A stretch of 14,553 bases of DNA, taken from the NCBI GenBank assembly GCA_937900605.1, contig CALCDK010000146.1:1-14553 (forward strand), written 5' to 3'. Source of the stretch: an uncultured Olsenella sp. (GTDB lineage: Bacteria > Actinomycetota > Coriobacteriia > Coriobacteriales > Atopobiaceae). Position 1 is the first letter of the stretch, and each line of letters begins with the position of its first letter. Shown in pieces: positions 1 through 9,080 of the stretch. The notes beneath the pieces are model-generated. The model saw only the letters and a list, made by a program, of their open reading frames with translations, had not been told where the DNA came from and did no database searches. The translations under genes were made by a program, and so were the position numbers.

Positions 1-60
1 CGGCATGGGGCGCGGCCGCCTCCGCTGCGGCTCGAACGGCGAGAAGTGCCGGGCCGCGCG

Positions 61-990
61 TCACGGACGCGGGCCCGTGCGCGGACCGGGGCGCTGCTCG
101 CCCGCCGCGACGATGGCGTCGTAGACCTGGGCGCGCGGCAGCGAGAACTCCTTGGCCAGGCGCTTGGCGAGCGAGGACTTGGGCTCGCCGGCGGCCAGGC
201 CCCGCGCGATGGCCTCCTCGACCGTGGCGAGGCCGCCCGCGGCGGCGTCGCCGCGACGGCGCTCCTCGAGCTCCTCGGCCGTCGGGGCGGCCACGACCAC
301 GACGCACTCGCCGCGCACCTCGTCGCGGGCCGCGACGGCCTCGGCGAGCTCGCGGGCCTCTCCGCGGACGACCTCCTCGTGCAGCTTGGTGAGCTCGCGG
401 ACGAGCGCCACGCGGCGGCGCGGCATGACCTCGGCCACGTTGGCAAGGGTCTGCGCGACGCGCCTCGGCGACTCGTAGGCCACCAGCGTGCCGGGGACCA
501 CGGCCAGCTCGCGCAGGCGCTCGAGCTGCGCGGAGGTGCGCCGGGGCAGGAAGCCCTCGAAGAAGAAGTGGTCGCTCGCGAGGCCGGACGCCACGAGCGC
601 GCAGGTCACGGCGCTGGGGCCGGGGACCACCTCGACGCGCACGCCGGCGTCGAGCGCAGCGTCCACCAGGTGCTGGCCCGGGTCGGACACGCCGGGCATC
701 CCCGCGTCCGAGACGAAGGCCACGCGCTGGCCCGCGAGCAGGCGACCCACCACGCCGGGCACGCGCTCGGCGATGACGTTCTGGTCGCAGCGCTCCAGGC
801 GCACGCGCAGGCCGAAGGCGGACATGAGCCGCCCGGTGACGCGCGTGTCCTCGCACAGCACCACGTCGGCCGCGGCGAGCGTGTCCCGCACGCGCGGCGA
901 CGCGTCCGACAGGTTGCCGATGGGCGTTCCGACGATGCTCAGCAGGCCCTCGCCCGCCGCGGCGGACGCGGTCGTACCAAGGTTGTCCAA
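61..990 (-). CDS. rsmI: 16S rRNA (cytidine(1402)-2'-O)-methyltransferase RsmI
   Basis: RsmI transfers a methyl group from S-adenosylmethionine to the 2'-O of C1402 in the decoding centre of 16S rRNA. The protein is 309 aa, close to the usual family length. Visible SAM-MT (tetrapyrrole methylase fold) motifs are GTPIGNLSD at residues 21-29, CEDTR at 46-50, VSDAGMPGVSDPG at 93-105, VPGPSA at 122-127, then FEGFLPR and YESPRR. The C-terminal segment (SSLAKRLAKEFSLPRAQVYD) is typical of RsmI. I chose the TTG at 990 because a strong Shine-Dalgarno (GGAGGGGAG, 998-1006) sits 7 bases upstream and no ATG lies near the conserved N-terminus. The gene follows the GH5-like gene by 20 bases, so the two are probably cotranscribed, and the ribosome-binding site lies almost entirely in that gap. 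Nothing is missing. Function is certain from motifs; the start is likely. Confidence 0.95.
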   Translation of the reverse strand: MDNLGTTASAAAGEGLLSIVGTPIGNLSDASPRVRDTLAAADVVLCEDTRVTGRLMSAFGLRVRLERCDQNVIAERVPGVVGRLLAGQRVAFVSDAGMPGVSDPGQHLVDAALDAGVRVEVVPGPSAVTCALVASGLASDHFFFEGFLPRRTSAQLERLRELAVVPGTLVAYESPRRVAQTLANVAEVMPRRRVALVRELTKLHEEVVRGEARELAEAVAARDEVRGECVVVVAAPTAEELEERRRGDAAAGGLATVEEAIARGLAAGEPKSSLAKRLAKEFSLPRAQVYDAIVAAGEQRPGPRTGPRP

Positions 991-997
991 AGGGTCT

Positions 998-1006
998 CTC
1001 CCCTCC
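998..1006 (-). promoter_or_regulatory. Shine-Dalgarno of rsmI (fixes a TTG start)
   Basis: GGAGGGGAG on the minus strand, 7 bases before TTG at 990-988. It lies in the 20-base gap after the stop codon of the GH5-like gene and is the main argument for a TTG start. Confidence 0.6.
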
Positions 1007-1010
1007 CGTG

Positions 1011-2069
1011 TCAGGCGATCATGCCGCGCTCGAAGGTGGCCAGCGCCACGCGGGCGTCCCAGCCCGCGAGCATCCCGGAGGTCTTCCAGGTGTTGAAGAA
1101 CCAGGCGGGGCACTTCTCGTAGGCGGCGATCTGCTCGGAGGTGTACACGCGCTCGAGCGCGATGCGGCCCTCCGGCGTCATCGACGAGTCCGCGATGGGC
1201 AGCGAGGCGGACCACTTGCCCACCATGGCGGGCATGCCCGTGCGGCGGGCCTCCGCCATGTGGCGCTCGCAGGACTCGACCAGGCGGCGGACGCCGGACG
1301 GGCCGGAGACGTCCACGCGGGTGTCGGCGCGGTCCAGGTGGCAGTCCACCCACACGTTGCGGTAGTGGCGCTGCGCCATGAAGCGGCGCAGGTCGCGCGG
1401 GACGCCGCCGTCGGGCAGGATCACCACGACGTCGTAGCCGGCGGCCTCGCGCACCATCTCGTACGCCTCGCGGTAGTAGTTGCGCAGGCGGTGCGTGGCG
1501 ACGCCGTCGGACAGCGAGAGGCCCTGGCGCACGCGGACCACCACGTCGTCGGCGAGCTCCATGCCGAAGAAGCCCATGCGCGTGGCGTAGCGGCGCGACA
1601 GGGCGTAGACCACGTCGAGCACGCGGTCGCGCGGCAGGCGGCCGTCCGAGAGGTCGTGCGCGGGCACGTCGTCGGAGCCCGCCGAGGCCGGGCGCGGGGC
1701 GCCGGGGTTGACGGCCAGGACGAAGACCACCTTGAGGCCGAACTCCTCGGCCCACTCGAGGGCCTCGTCGACGAGCTCGATGCAGCCCTGGTAGGGGCCC
1801 GGGTTGGGGCCCTCCTCGCCGTAGACGTACCAGGGGACGGGCAGGCGCACGGAGTTGAAGCCGCGCGCCGCGATCTTGAGGAAGTCCTCGCGCGTCACGA
1901 AGGAGGCGCGGTGGCGCCGCACGACCTCCGCGTAGCGCTCCGGGCCCAGCGTCGTGACGAGCGACTCCTCGTCGAGCGCGCCGGCCGCGGCGAAGAGCTC
2001 CGGGGTGACCCAGGGCTCCAGCGTCAGCCAGCCCGTGAGGTTGACCCCATGCAGGTGTGTGACGGACAT
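1011..2069 (-). CDS. GH5-like protein (exo-beta-1,3-glucanase type) with lost catalytic residues; probable pseudoenzyme
   Basis: 352-aa protein with the signatures of glycoside hydrolase family 5, closest by eye to the exo-beta-1,3-glucanase (GH5_9) type: GVNLTGWLTLEPWVTPELF at residues 8-26, AARGFNSVRLPVPW at 67-80, VWVDCH at 239-244 and AWFFNTWKT at 322-330. No signal peptide or membrane segment is visible, so it should be cytosolic. The catalytic sites are altered. The ELxNEP acid/base motif reads ELADDV (171-176). The VGEW nucleophile motif reads VGKW, with Lys285 in place of Glu. The LHGAPGSQNG loop reads VNPGAPRPAS (120-129), with the His lost. Family knowledge says both glutamates are needed for hydrolysis, so I infer a non-hydrolytic role, perhaps sugar binding or a scaffold; the real function is unknown. 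ATG at 2069 has GAGG 6 bases upstream. rsmI follows after 20 bases. Confidence 0.85.
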   Translation of the reverse strand: MSVTHLHGVNLTGWLTLEPWVTPELFAAAGALDEESLVTTLGPERYAEVVRRHRASFVTREDFLKIAARGFNSVRLPVPWYVYGEEGPNPGPYQGCIELVDEALEWAEEFGLKVVFVLAVNPGAPRPASAGSDDVPAHDLSDGRLPRDRVLDVVYALSRRYATRMGFFGMELADDVVVRVRQGLSLSDGVATHRLRNYYREAYEMVREAAGYDVVVILPDGGVPRDLRRFMAQRHYRNVWVDCHLDRADTRVDVSGPSGVRRLVESCERHMAEARRTGMPAMVGKWSASLPIADSSMTPEGRIALERVYTSEQIAAYEKCPAWFFNTWKTSGMLAGWDARVALATFERGMIA

Positions 2070-2114
2070 AGCGCACCTCGCCCCCCCGGCCGCGCCGGGC
2101 CCCCGGGAACCGCC

Positions 2115-2135
2115 GCCCGGGCGCGCGGCCCGGGC
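2115..2135. other. GC-only hairpin between queD and the GH5-like gene
   Basis: GCCCGGG (2115-2121) and CCCGGGC (2129-2135) form a perfect 7-bp stem with a 7-base loop in the 78-base gap between queD and the GH5-like gene. No T-run follows on the minus strand, so it may be a weak terminator, an RNA-processing or stability element, or merely a by-product of base composition. Confidence 0.35.
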
Positions 2136-2147
2136 CTCCCACCAATC

Positions 2148-2576
2148 CTACCCCTCGTCGGGGACGTACGTCGCGCAGTTCAGGGGCGTCTCGTAGACGT
2201 CGGTGCGCACGCAGGGCAGCCCGCGGGCGCACAGCTCCTCGCACATGACGCGGGCGAGGTTCTCGGCGGTGGTGCGGTACGGGACCACCTTGAGCGAGAA
2301 GCCCTCGGACTCCAGCGCGGCGACGGTGGCCGGGGCGAGCGTGCCCTCCTCGACCAGGAACGTGTGGTCGAACTCGGCACACAGGCCGCGCACGGCGGAC
2401 TTGAACGCCGAGAAGTCGCAGACCATGTCGCGCTCGGTGCCCTCCCCGCCCAGCGAGGACGCGCCCAGGTAGGCGACGACGCGCCAGCGGTGGCCGTGGA
2501 GGTTCTCGCACTTGCCGTGGTAGTCCGCCAGGAAGTGTGCGCTGTCGAAGCAGCACTCGGTCTTGAGGCCGTACAT
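2148..2576 (-). CDS. queD: 6-carboxy-5,6,7,8-tetrahydropterin synthase (QueD/PTPS family)
   Basis: 142-aa enzyme of the 6-pyruvoyl-tetrahydropterin synthase fold. QueD converts 7,8-dihydroneopterin triphosphate to 6-carboxy-tetrahydropterin, the first dedicated step towards preQ0 and queuosine in tRNA. The zinc ligands H14 (FDSAH), H27 and H29 (NLHGH) are present, and Cys23 in the CxxxHGH pattern is the catalytic cysteine. The Asp70-His71 pair (EFDHTFL), the TTAENLA segment (102-108) and Glu129 (YETPLNCATY) complete the active and substrate-binding sites. The ATG at 2576 is chosen because GGGGGAG lies 4 bases upstream and the conserved domain begins at once; the frame stays open to 2684, but that extension is Pro/Gly-rich and unlike the family. 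No queC, queE or queF is in the window. It is divergent from the transglutaminase gene. A PTPS-III role in folate synthesis is a less likely alternative. Confidence 0.92.
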   Translation of the reverse strand: MYGLKTECCFDSAHFLADYHGKCENLHGHRWRVVAYLGASSLGGEGTERDMVCDFSAFKSAVRGLCAEFDHTFLVEEGTLAPATVAALESEGFSLKVVPYRTTAENLARVMCEELCARGLPCVRTDVYETPLNCATYVPDEG

Positions 2577-2704
2577 GTGGCTCCCCCCGTCCGGCGCGCC
2601 CGGGGCGCGCGGTTTCGCTTCGGGAAATGGTATCCCAAACGGGGGCGGGCCGGGGCCCGGGCGCGCTATCCTCGTGGGGCACACGACCGACGAGAAGGAG
2701 CGCC
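2577..2704. promoter_or_regulatory. Divergent intergenic region (queD / transglutaminase-like gene)
   Basis: These 128 bases must hold promoters for both directions. An island of lower GC content at 2611-2640 stands out from the surroundings; on the minus strand it includes TACCAT (2632-2627), a possible -10 for queD. On the plus strand TATCCT (2667-2672) could be a -10 for the transglutaminase gene, and AAGGAG (2695-2700) is its Shine-Dalgarno, 4 bases before the ATG. I could not find a convincing -35 for either, so the promoter calls are tentative. Confidence 0.4.
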
Positions 2705-5338
2705 ATGTCCAGCCAGACCCTCATCGACCACGCCGAGAAGCGACTGCGGGAGCGCGAGGGGGTCCTGGGCGCGCGCCTGGGGGCCCTGCGCGAGGCCGCG
2801 GCCGACCTGCCCGCCGACGAGGCGGCCCTGCTGCTGCACTTCTCGGCGAGCCTGCCCGTGAGCGACGTGCTCGACGCGGACCCGTCGACGCTCGTCGGCT
2901 TCGCCCGCCACGCCGCCATGCTGCGCCGCGAGCTGCCCCGCGTGGCCGCGCTGCCCGAGGACGTCTTCGTGGCCGACGTGGCCGCCCCGCGCATCAACAA
3001 CGAGCCGCTCGTGGACTGCCGCGGCGCCCTGTGGGAGCGCCTGCGCGACCGCGTGACCGGCCTTCCGGAGCCGGAGGTGGTCCGCGAGGTCAACTACTGG
3101 TGCGCCGAGCACGCCACCTACCAGTCCACCGACGGCCGCACCCTGGGGCCGCTGGGCGTGCTGGCCGCCGGCCACGGCCGCTGCGGCGAGGAGTCCACGC
3201 TGCTCGTGAGCGCGCTGCGCAGCGTGGGCGTCCCGGCCCGCCAGATCTACGTCCCGCTGTGGGCCCACTGCGACGACAACCACGCCTGGGTCGAGGCCTA
3301 CGCCGACGGCGCCTGGCACTACCTGGGCGCCTGCGAGCCCGAGGAGGCCCTCGACCGCGGCTGGTTCACCGCCGCCTCCGGGCGCGCCCCGCGCGTGCAG
3401 GCGATGCTCTTCACCGACTACGGGCGAGAGGGGCTGCTGCGCGAGGGCTGCACCTGGATCGAGGACCGCACGGCGGGCTACGCCCCCACCGCCACGCTGG
3501 AGGCGCGCGTCTCGCTGCCCGACGGCTCCCCCGCCGCCGACGCCACCGTCACCGCGGAGGTGCTCAACTCCGCGCAGTGGGGCCCCGTGTGCACCCTGGC
3601 CACCGACGCGGCCGGCCGGTGCCGCGCCGAGACGGGCCTGTGCACGCTGAGGCTCACCGCCTCGCTCGGCGGCCTCGTGGCGCAGGCCGACGTCGACGTG
3701 GCCGAGGGCGGCACCATCGCCGAGCTGCGCCTGGGCCGGCGCGCGTGCGGGGACGGCTGGCGCGACCTCGACGTGCGCGCGCCGCAGGACCACCCCGCTC
3801 CCTGCGGCGCCCTCACGCCCCAGATGGAGGAGCGCGGCCGAAAGCGCCGCGCTGAGGCCGACCGCCTGCGCCGCGCGCGCGTGGCCGCCATGGCCGACCA
3901 CGCCCGCGAGCTGGCCGCCGAGGCCGTGCGGGCACGCCCGGGCGACGACGCCGCCACCGTGGCGCGCGTGCTCGTCGGCGCGCTGGGCAACGCCGACGAG
4001 GTGCTGCGCTTCCTGTGCGCCGACGACGGCCCCGACCGCCTGGCGCTTCTCGCCGGGCTGGCCCCCAAGGACTGGCTGGACCTCGACGCCGACGTCCTGG
4101 AGGGGCACCTCGCCGCGGCCCGCACGGGGCACGACGACGCCCTGGCCCGCCTGCGCGCGCAGGGGCTCGACGCCGACGCGGCCCAGCGGGCCTGGGAGCA
4201 GGGAGTGCTGTGCCCTCGCATCGGCCTGGAGCACCTGAGCGCGTGGAGGCCGCGCCTGGCGCCGCTCATGGGGGACGAGCTGCGCCGCCTGGTCCTGGAC
4301 GACCCGCGGGCGGCGTGGGCGCGCCTGGAGAAGGGCAGCTCCTTCTCGCTGTCACAGGACCTCGCCAAGCTGGTGGGCACGCCGCAGGGTGCCCTGGCGT
4401 CGGGGCACGCCTCGTCGATGACGCTGCGCACGCTGTTCGTGGCGTGCTGCCGCACCATGGGCGTGGCCGCGCGCCTGGCCAGCGAGGACCTGGCCCCCGA
4501 GTTCATGGCCGACGGCCGCTGGCAGCGCGCCTGCCCCGCCGCAGCCACGGACGGCAGCGACGGCGGGAGGGGCGCCGCGGGCGGGCGCCACGTGCTCTGC
4601 GTCACGAGCGAGGCGGCCGAGCTGCGCGAGTCACACGACTGGGGCCTCTCTCGCCTGGGCGCGGTCACGCTGTCCGGCGGGCGCGCGCACACCGGATGGG
4701 AGCCGCTGTGGCTCGACGAGGCCGTCGTGGCCCCGGGTCGCCCGCTGCGCCTGGAGCTGGAGCCGGGCACGTACCGCCTCACCACCACGGTGCGCCTGCC
4801 CGACGGCGACCAGCAGGCCTCGCAGCTCGACGTCGTCCTCGACGGCGACGCCGAGGTCGCGCTGCGCGTGCGCACGCCGGACGTGTCCGACCTGCTGCAG
4901 GACGTGGACCTCTCGGGCACCTGCCCGGAGCGACTGCTCGGGCGCGACCTGGGGCTGCTCGCCTTCCTGCGCCCGGCCGCCGAGCCGACCGAGCACCTGC
5001 TCAACGAGCTCGCCGACGCCGCAGGGCGCGTGAGCGGGCTCGGCGTGGCGCTGCGCCTCGTGGTGCCGTGCGGCCAAGGCGGCGCGGCCGACGAGGACCC
5101 CACGCTGCGTCGCGCGCTCGCCGCGCTGCGCGCCGCCGGGGCCCGCGTCGAGGTGGTCGAGGAGGACTTCTCGGAGCTGCCCGAGCGCATCGCACGCCGC
5201 ATGTTCGCCAACCCCGAGGAGCTGCCGCTGGCCGTGCTGGCCGACGCGCGCGGCGACGCGGCCCGCGGCCTGTTCGCACGCGGCGGCTACGCCGTGGGCA
5301 CCGTGGACCTGGCGCTGCGCCTCGCGGCGCTCGCGTAG
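2705..5338 (+). CDS. Large multidomain transglutaminase-like protein
   Basis: 877-aa protein with no signal peptide or membrane segment. Residues about 140-225 form a transglutaminase-like (papain-fold) domain with a Cys-His-acid set: Cys160 (GRCGEES), His193 (DNHAWVEAY) and probably Glu211 (GACEPEEAL), where many relatives have Asp. Residues about 265-344 look like a carboxypeptidase-regulatory/CnaB-type beta-sandwich (VSLPDGSPAADATVTAEV). Residues about 555-600 (FVACCRTMGVAARL) resemble the core of a second transglutaminase domain, with Ser571 where the Cys would fall, so it is probably inactive. A further beta segment lies near 668-722. The end (745-877, LGLLAFLRPAAEP to GYAVGTVDLALRL) looks thioredoxin-like but lacks CxxC. 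Such proteins are often annotated as transglutaminase-domain proteins; substrate and reaction (protease, amidase or cross-linker) are unknown. The ATG at 2705 is set by AAGGAG 4 bases upstream; the open frame continues further upstream without a ribosome site. Confidence 0.88.
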   Translation: MSSQTLIDHAEKRLREREGVLGARLGALREAAADLPADEAALLLHFSASLPVSDVLDADPSTLVGFARHAAMLRRELPRVAALPEDVFVADVAAPRINNEPLVDCRGALWERLRDRVTGLPEPEVVREVNYWCAEHATYQSTDGRTLGPLGVLAAGHGRCGEESTLLVSALRSVGVPARQIYVPLWAHCDDNHAWVEAYADGAWHYLGACEPEEALDRGWFTAASGRAPRVQAMLFTDYGREGLLREGCTWIEDRTAGYAPTATLEARVSLPDGSPAADATVTAEVLNSAQWGPVCTLATDAAGRCRAETGLCTLRLTASLGGLVAQADVDVAEGGTIAELRLGRRACGDGWRDLDVRAPQDHPAPCGALTPQMEERGRKRRAEADRLRRARVAAMADHARELAAEAVRARPGDDAATVARVLVGALGNADEVLRFLCADDGPDRLALLAGLAPKDWLDLDADVLEGHLAAARTGHDDALARLRAQGLDADAAQRAWEQGVLCPRIGLEHLSAWRPRLAPLMGDELRRLVLDDPRAAWARLEKGSSFSLSQDLAKLVGTPQGALASGHASSMTLRTLFVACCRTMGVAARLASEDLAPEFMADGRWQRACPAAATDGSDGGRGAAGGRHVLCVTSEAAELRESHDWGLSRLGAVTLSGGRAHTGWEPLWLDEAVVAPGRPLRLELEPGTYRLTTTVRLPDGDQQASQLDVVLDGDAEVALRVRTPDVSDLLQDVDLSGTCPERLLGRDLGLLAFLRPAAEPTEHLLNELADAAGRVSGLGVALRLVVPCGQGGAADEDPTLRRALAALRAAGARVEVVEEDFSELPERIARRMFANPEELPLAVLADARGDAARGLFARGGYAVGTVDLALRLAALA

Positions 5339-5343
5339 GGGCG

Positions 5344-5365
5344 ACGGGGCCGGCACGGGGCCGGC
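5344..5365. repeat. Two tandem copies of an 11-bp GC-rich unit
   Basis: ACGGGGCCGGC occurs twice in direct succession (5344-5354 and 5355-5365), starting 6 bases after the stop of the transglutaminase gene. It is probably incidental or part of a 3' structured region. Confidence 0.5.
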
Positions 5366-5388
5366 CGCGGCCGGAGACGACGTCGCGT

Positions 5389-5407
5389 GGGCCGTCCGCC
5401 ACGGCCC
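5389..5407. other. Short inverted repeat in the convergent intergenic region
   Basis: GGGCCGT (5389-5395) pairs with ACGGCCC (5401-5407) around a 5-base loop. CGTCGC (5381-5386) and GCGACG (5420-5425) could form an outer stem. It lies just before the stronger palindrome at 5431-5474 and may add to termination of the plus-strand gene. Confidence 0.35.
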
Positions 5408-5430
5408 CATGACGTGGCAGCGACGTGCGA

Positions 5431-5474
5431 GAGGGGGCGCGCCTGGGACCGACGTGGTCCCGGTGCGCCCCCTC
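5431..5474. terminator. Strong palindrome between convergent genes; probable bidirectional terminator
   Basis: GAGGGGGCGC (5431-5440) pairs perfectly with GCGCCCCCTC (5465-5474). Inside it, GGGACC (5445-5450) pairs with GGTCCC (5456-5461) around a 5-base loop, giving a nearly continuous long hairpin. It sits between the ends of the transglutaminase gene (plus, stop at 5338) and ricT (minus, stop at 5538), where a shared terminator is expected. Neither side has a T-run, as is common for terminators in high-GC actinobacteria, so the role is inferred from structure and position. Confidence 0.65.
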
Positions 5475-5537
5475 TGTCGTGGAGCGAGCTCGTGTCCGGA
5501 CGGGCGGACCGGCGCTTACGGCACGGCCCAGCGCCGG

Positions 5538-7150
5538 CTACTGGGCGGAGGGCGCCTGACCCTGGCCGCCCTGGCCCTGGCCGTCGCCGCCGTGACCGCG
5601 GCCGCCGCGACGACGGCGGCGACGCGGCTTGGGCTGGCCGTCGCCCGCGTCGGACTGCGGGCGCTGCTGGCCCTGGCCCTGCTGGCCGCGACCGGGTCGC
5701 TGCTGGCCCTGGGCGTCGCCGCCGCGGCGCTGCTGGTTCTGGCGCTGGCCACGGCCGGGGCGCGCGGACTCGCGCGGCTGGTCCTGGTCCTGGGCGTCCT
5801 GGCGCTGGCGGTTGCGGCGCGAGGGCTGCATGCCGCCCTTGTCGCCGGGCCTGCGGGTGCGGCTGCGGCGCTGCTGCCTGGAGTCGTCACGCTGTTCCTC
5901 GCCGGGCTGCGCCTGCGTGTCGGCCTGCGGGCGGCCCTGGGCGGCGTCGCCCTCGACGGTGTGGTGGCGACGACGACGGGACGGCTGCGGCGCGGCCTGC
6001 TGGGCCTCGGGCGCGGTGCGGGCGGCGTCGGCCTCGGCGCCGCGGCGGTTGCGGCGGCGGCGCGGCGTGCCCTCGGAGGCCTCGGCCTGCTGGCGCGAGG
6101 CGTCGTGCTGCGGGCGCTCGCCCCTCTCGCCGCTGGCGCTGCCGGAGGGGGCGCCGTTGCTGGGACGGCGGCGCTTGCGCTTGGTCGAGACGAAGATGTC
6201 GGACGCGTCGGGCGCGGGCTCGGGCGCGACGCCGTTCTTGCGGTCGAGCTCGGCGAGGGCCATCTGCACGTCGGGCGACTCGAGGCGCTCGAGGACGTCA
6301 CGTGTCACGGTGTCCGGGCGGCAGGGGCAGCCCAGCTCCTCGGACTTCTTGTGCGCGGCCTCGGAGCACGTCATGTCGGCGAGCGGGATGCGAACCTGCT
6401 TGCCGCTCTCCAGGCGCAGGCAGATCTGCTCCTTGGGGGTGTCGTACTCGACGATCTTGCCCTTGCCCAGCGGCGTGTCGATAACGGCGTTGCGCTTGGG
6501 GGCGCGGGTCTTGAAGTCGCGGTAGGCCTCGAACTCGTAGCGCAGGCAGCACATGAGGCGACCGCACGCGCCGGAGATCTTGGTGTTGTTGAGCGGCAGG
6601 TCCTGCTCCTTGGCCATGCGGATCGACACGGGGTCGAAGCTCATGTTGAAGCGGCGGCAGCACAGCTCCTGGCCGCAGTGGCCGTAGCCGCCCACCAGGG
6701 CGGCCTCCTCGCGCACGCCGATCTGGCGCATGTCGATGCGCACGTGGAACTCGCGCGAGAGGTCGCGGACCAGCTGGCGGAAGTCGACGCGCTCGACGGC
6801 GGCGAAGTAGAAGACGGCCTTCTCGCCGTCGAAGAGGTACTCGACGCCGACGGGCTTCATGTCGAGGCCCGACTCGCTCACGTGGCGGCGGAAGGCGGGC
6901 ATGGCCTCCTCGCCGCGGCGGACGAGCTCCTCGGCGCGGGCCAGGTCCCCGTCGGTGGCGATGCGCAGGACCGGGCGCAGCTGGGCGCCGTTGACGGTCT
7001 GCTCGAGCTCCTCTCGGCTCACCTCGCGGGCGTCCTCCGTGGCCAGGCCGATCTCGGTGCCGCGCTCGGTGGAGCAGATGACGTGGTCGCCCTCCTGCGC
7101 CTGCGTGCCCTTGGGGTCGAACCACAGGTCGCGCGCCGCGTAGGCGAACT

Positions 7151-7172
<22 letters not shown>
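5538..7172 (-). CDS. ricT: RicT/YaaT-type PSP1 protein with a long Arg/Gln/Gly-rich disordered tail
   Basis: 544-aa protein. Residues about 1-290 are a PSP1-domain (RicT/YaaT) core. The conserved cysteines are C166, C171 and C172 (GHCGQELCC) and C203, C208 and C209 (SGACGRLMCCLRYE). In Bacillus, RicT works with RicA and RicF in an Fe-S-bearing complex that stimulates RNase Y-dependent mRNA maturation; the same role here is inferred. Residues about 320-544 are low complexity and rich in Gln, Arg, Gly and Pro, with five Arg clusters and a final RRRRRRGGRGHGG. This tail is absent from textbook RicT proteins of about 275-300 aa. The start is TTG at 7172, set by a perfect AAGGAGG 7 bases upstream. 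The gene begins inside holB (22-base overlap), so translation is probably coupled. It ends the tmk-holB-ricT operon. The core assignment is firm; the tail's function is unknown. Confidence 0.93.
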
Positions 7173-8376
<1,204 letters not shown>

Positions 8377-8380
<4 letters not shown>

Positions 8381-9009
8381 AGCGCCACGTCCACGACGTC
8401 GGCGAGCTGGGCGGCCACTCGGGCCAGGACCTCCTGCGGGGTGCCGGAGGCGTCGACCACGCGCACGCGGCCGGGCTCGGCGGCGGCGAGCTCGAGGTAG
8501 CCGCGGCGCACGCGCTCCTGCAGCTCGCGGCCGGCCGACTCCATGCGGTCGGTGCCGTCGCGGGTGGCGCGGCCGAAGGCGAGTGCGGGGTCGAGGTCGA
8601 GCACCACGGTGCGGTCCGGGACGCAGCCGCACGAGCCCAGGCGGTTGGCCGCGGCCACGCGCTCGGGCGAGAGGGACCGGCCGGCGGCCTGGTAGGCGGT
8701 GGTGGAGTCGTAGTAGCGGTCGCACAGCACCACGGCGCCGCGCGCGAGGGCGGGCTCGATGACCTGGCGGACGAGCTGGGCGCGGCTGGCCTCGTAGAGC
8801 AGCAGCTCGCAGTCGGGGCACATCTCGGCGTTGGCGAGGTCCAGCAGCAGCGCGCGGACCTTCTCGCCGATGGCGGTGCCGCCGGGCTCGCGCAGGCGCA
8901 CGACCTCGCGGCCGGCGCGCTCGACCGCCTGGGCGAGGAGCTCGGCCTGCGTGGACTTGCCGGCGCCGTCCGCGCCCTCGAGCGTGATGAACCTTCCGTG
9001 CTCGCGCAT
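8377..9009 (-). CDS. tmk: Thymidylate kinase (dTMP kinase)
   Basis: 210-aa cytosolic kinase converting dTMP and ATP to dTDP and ADP for DNA synthesis; the length is normal for the family. Visible motifs: P-loop GADGAGKST (12-20), REPGGT (40-45), the DRY motif CDRYYDST (96-103) followed by AYQ, and an Arg-rich LID segment RATRDGTDRM. The ATG at 9009 has GGGAGG 6 bases upstream, and the conserved N-terminus (GRFITLEGADG) starts 4 residues later. An upstream in-frame ATG near 9048 would add an unconserved stretch and is less likely. The stop overlaps the holB start by 4 bases, so tmk heads a tmk-holB-ricT operon linking precursor supply and replication. A hairpin separates it from topA. Confidence 0.96.
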
Positions 9010-9046
9010 GGAGCGCCTCCCGTGCCTCGTGTGACCCAACCTGTTC

Positions 9047-9052
9047 ATGATA
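9047..9052 (-). promoter_or_regulatory. Possible -10 element for tmk
   Basis: TATCAT on the minus strand (9052 down to 9047), 37 bases before the tmk ATG and after the hairpin that follows topA. It matches 5 of 6 bases of TATAAT in very GC-rich surroundings. No clear -35 was found, so this is tentative. Confidence 0.3.
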
Positions 9053-9080
9053 GCCGCCCGTGGGACCGCAGGACGGCGAA

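Noticed and set aside
1..60. Possible start of another minus-strand gene at ATG 6-4, with GGAGG 12 bases upstream
   Set aside because: Only two codons are inside the window and the spacing is long, so no identity or real support can be given.
2577..2684. Upstream extension of queD to a start at 2684
   Set aside because: The extra 36 residues are Pro/Gly/Arg-rich and unlike the family, while ATG 2576 has a good ribosome site and sits at the domain start.
1008..2861. Very long open frame on the plus strand, opposite the GH5-like gene and queD
   Set aside because: It is a by-product of high GC at third codon positions. The minus-strand frames show recognisable family motifs and good ribosome sites; this one gives His/Ala/Arg-rich sequence with no motif.
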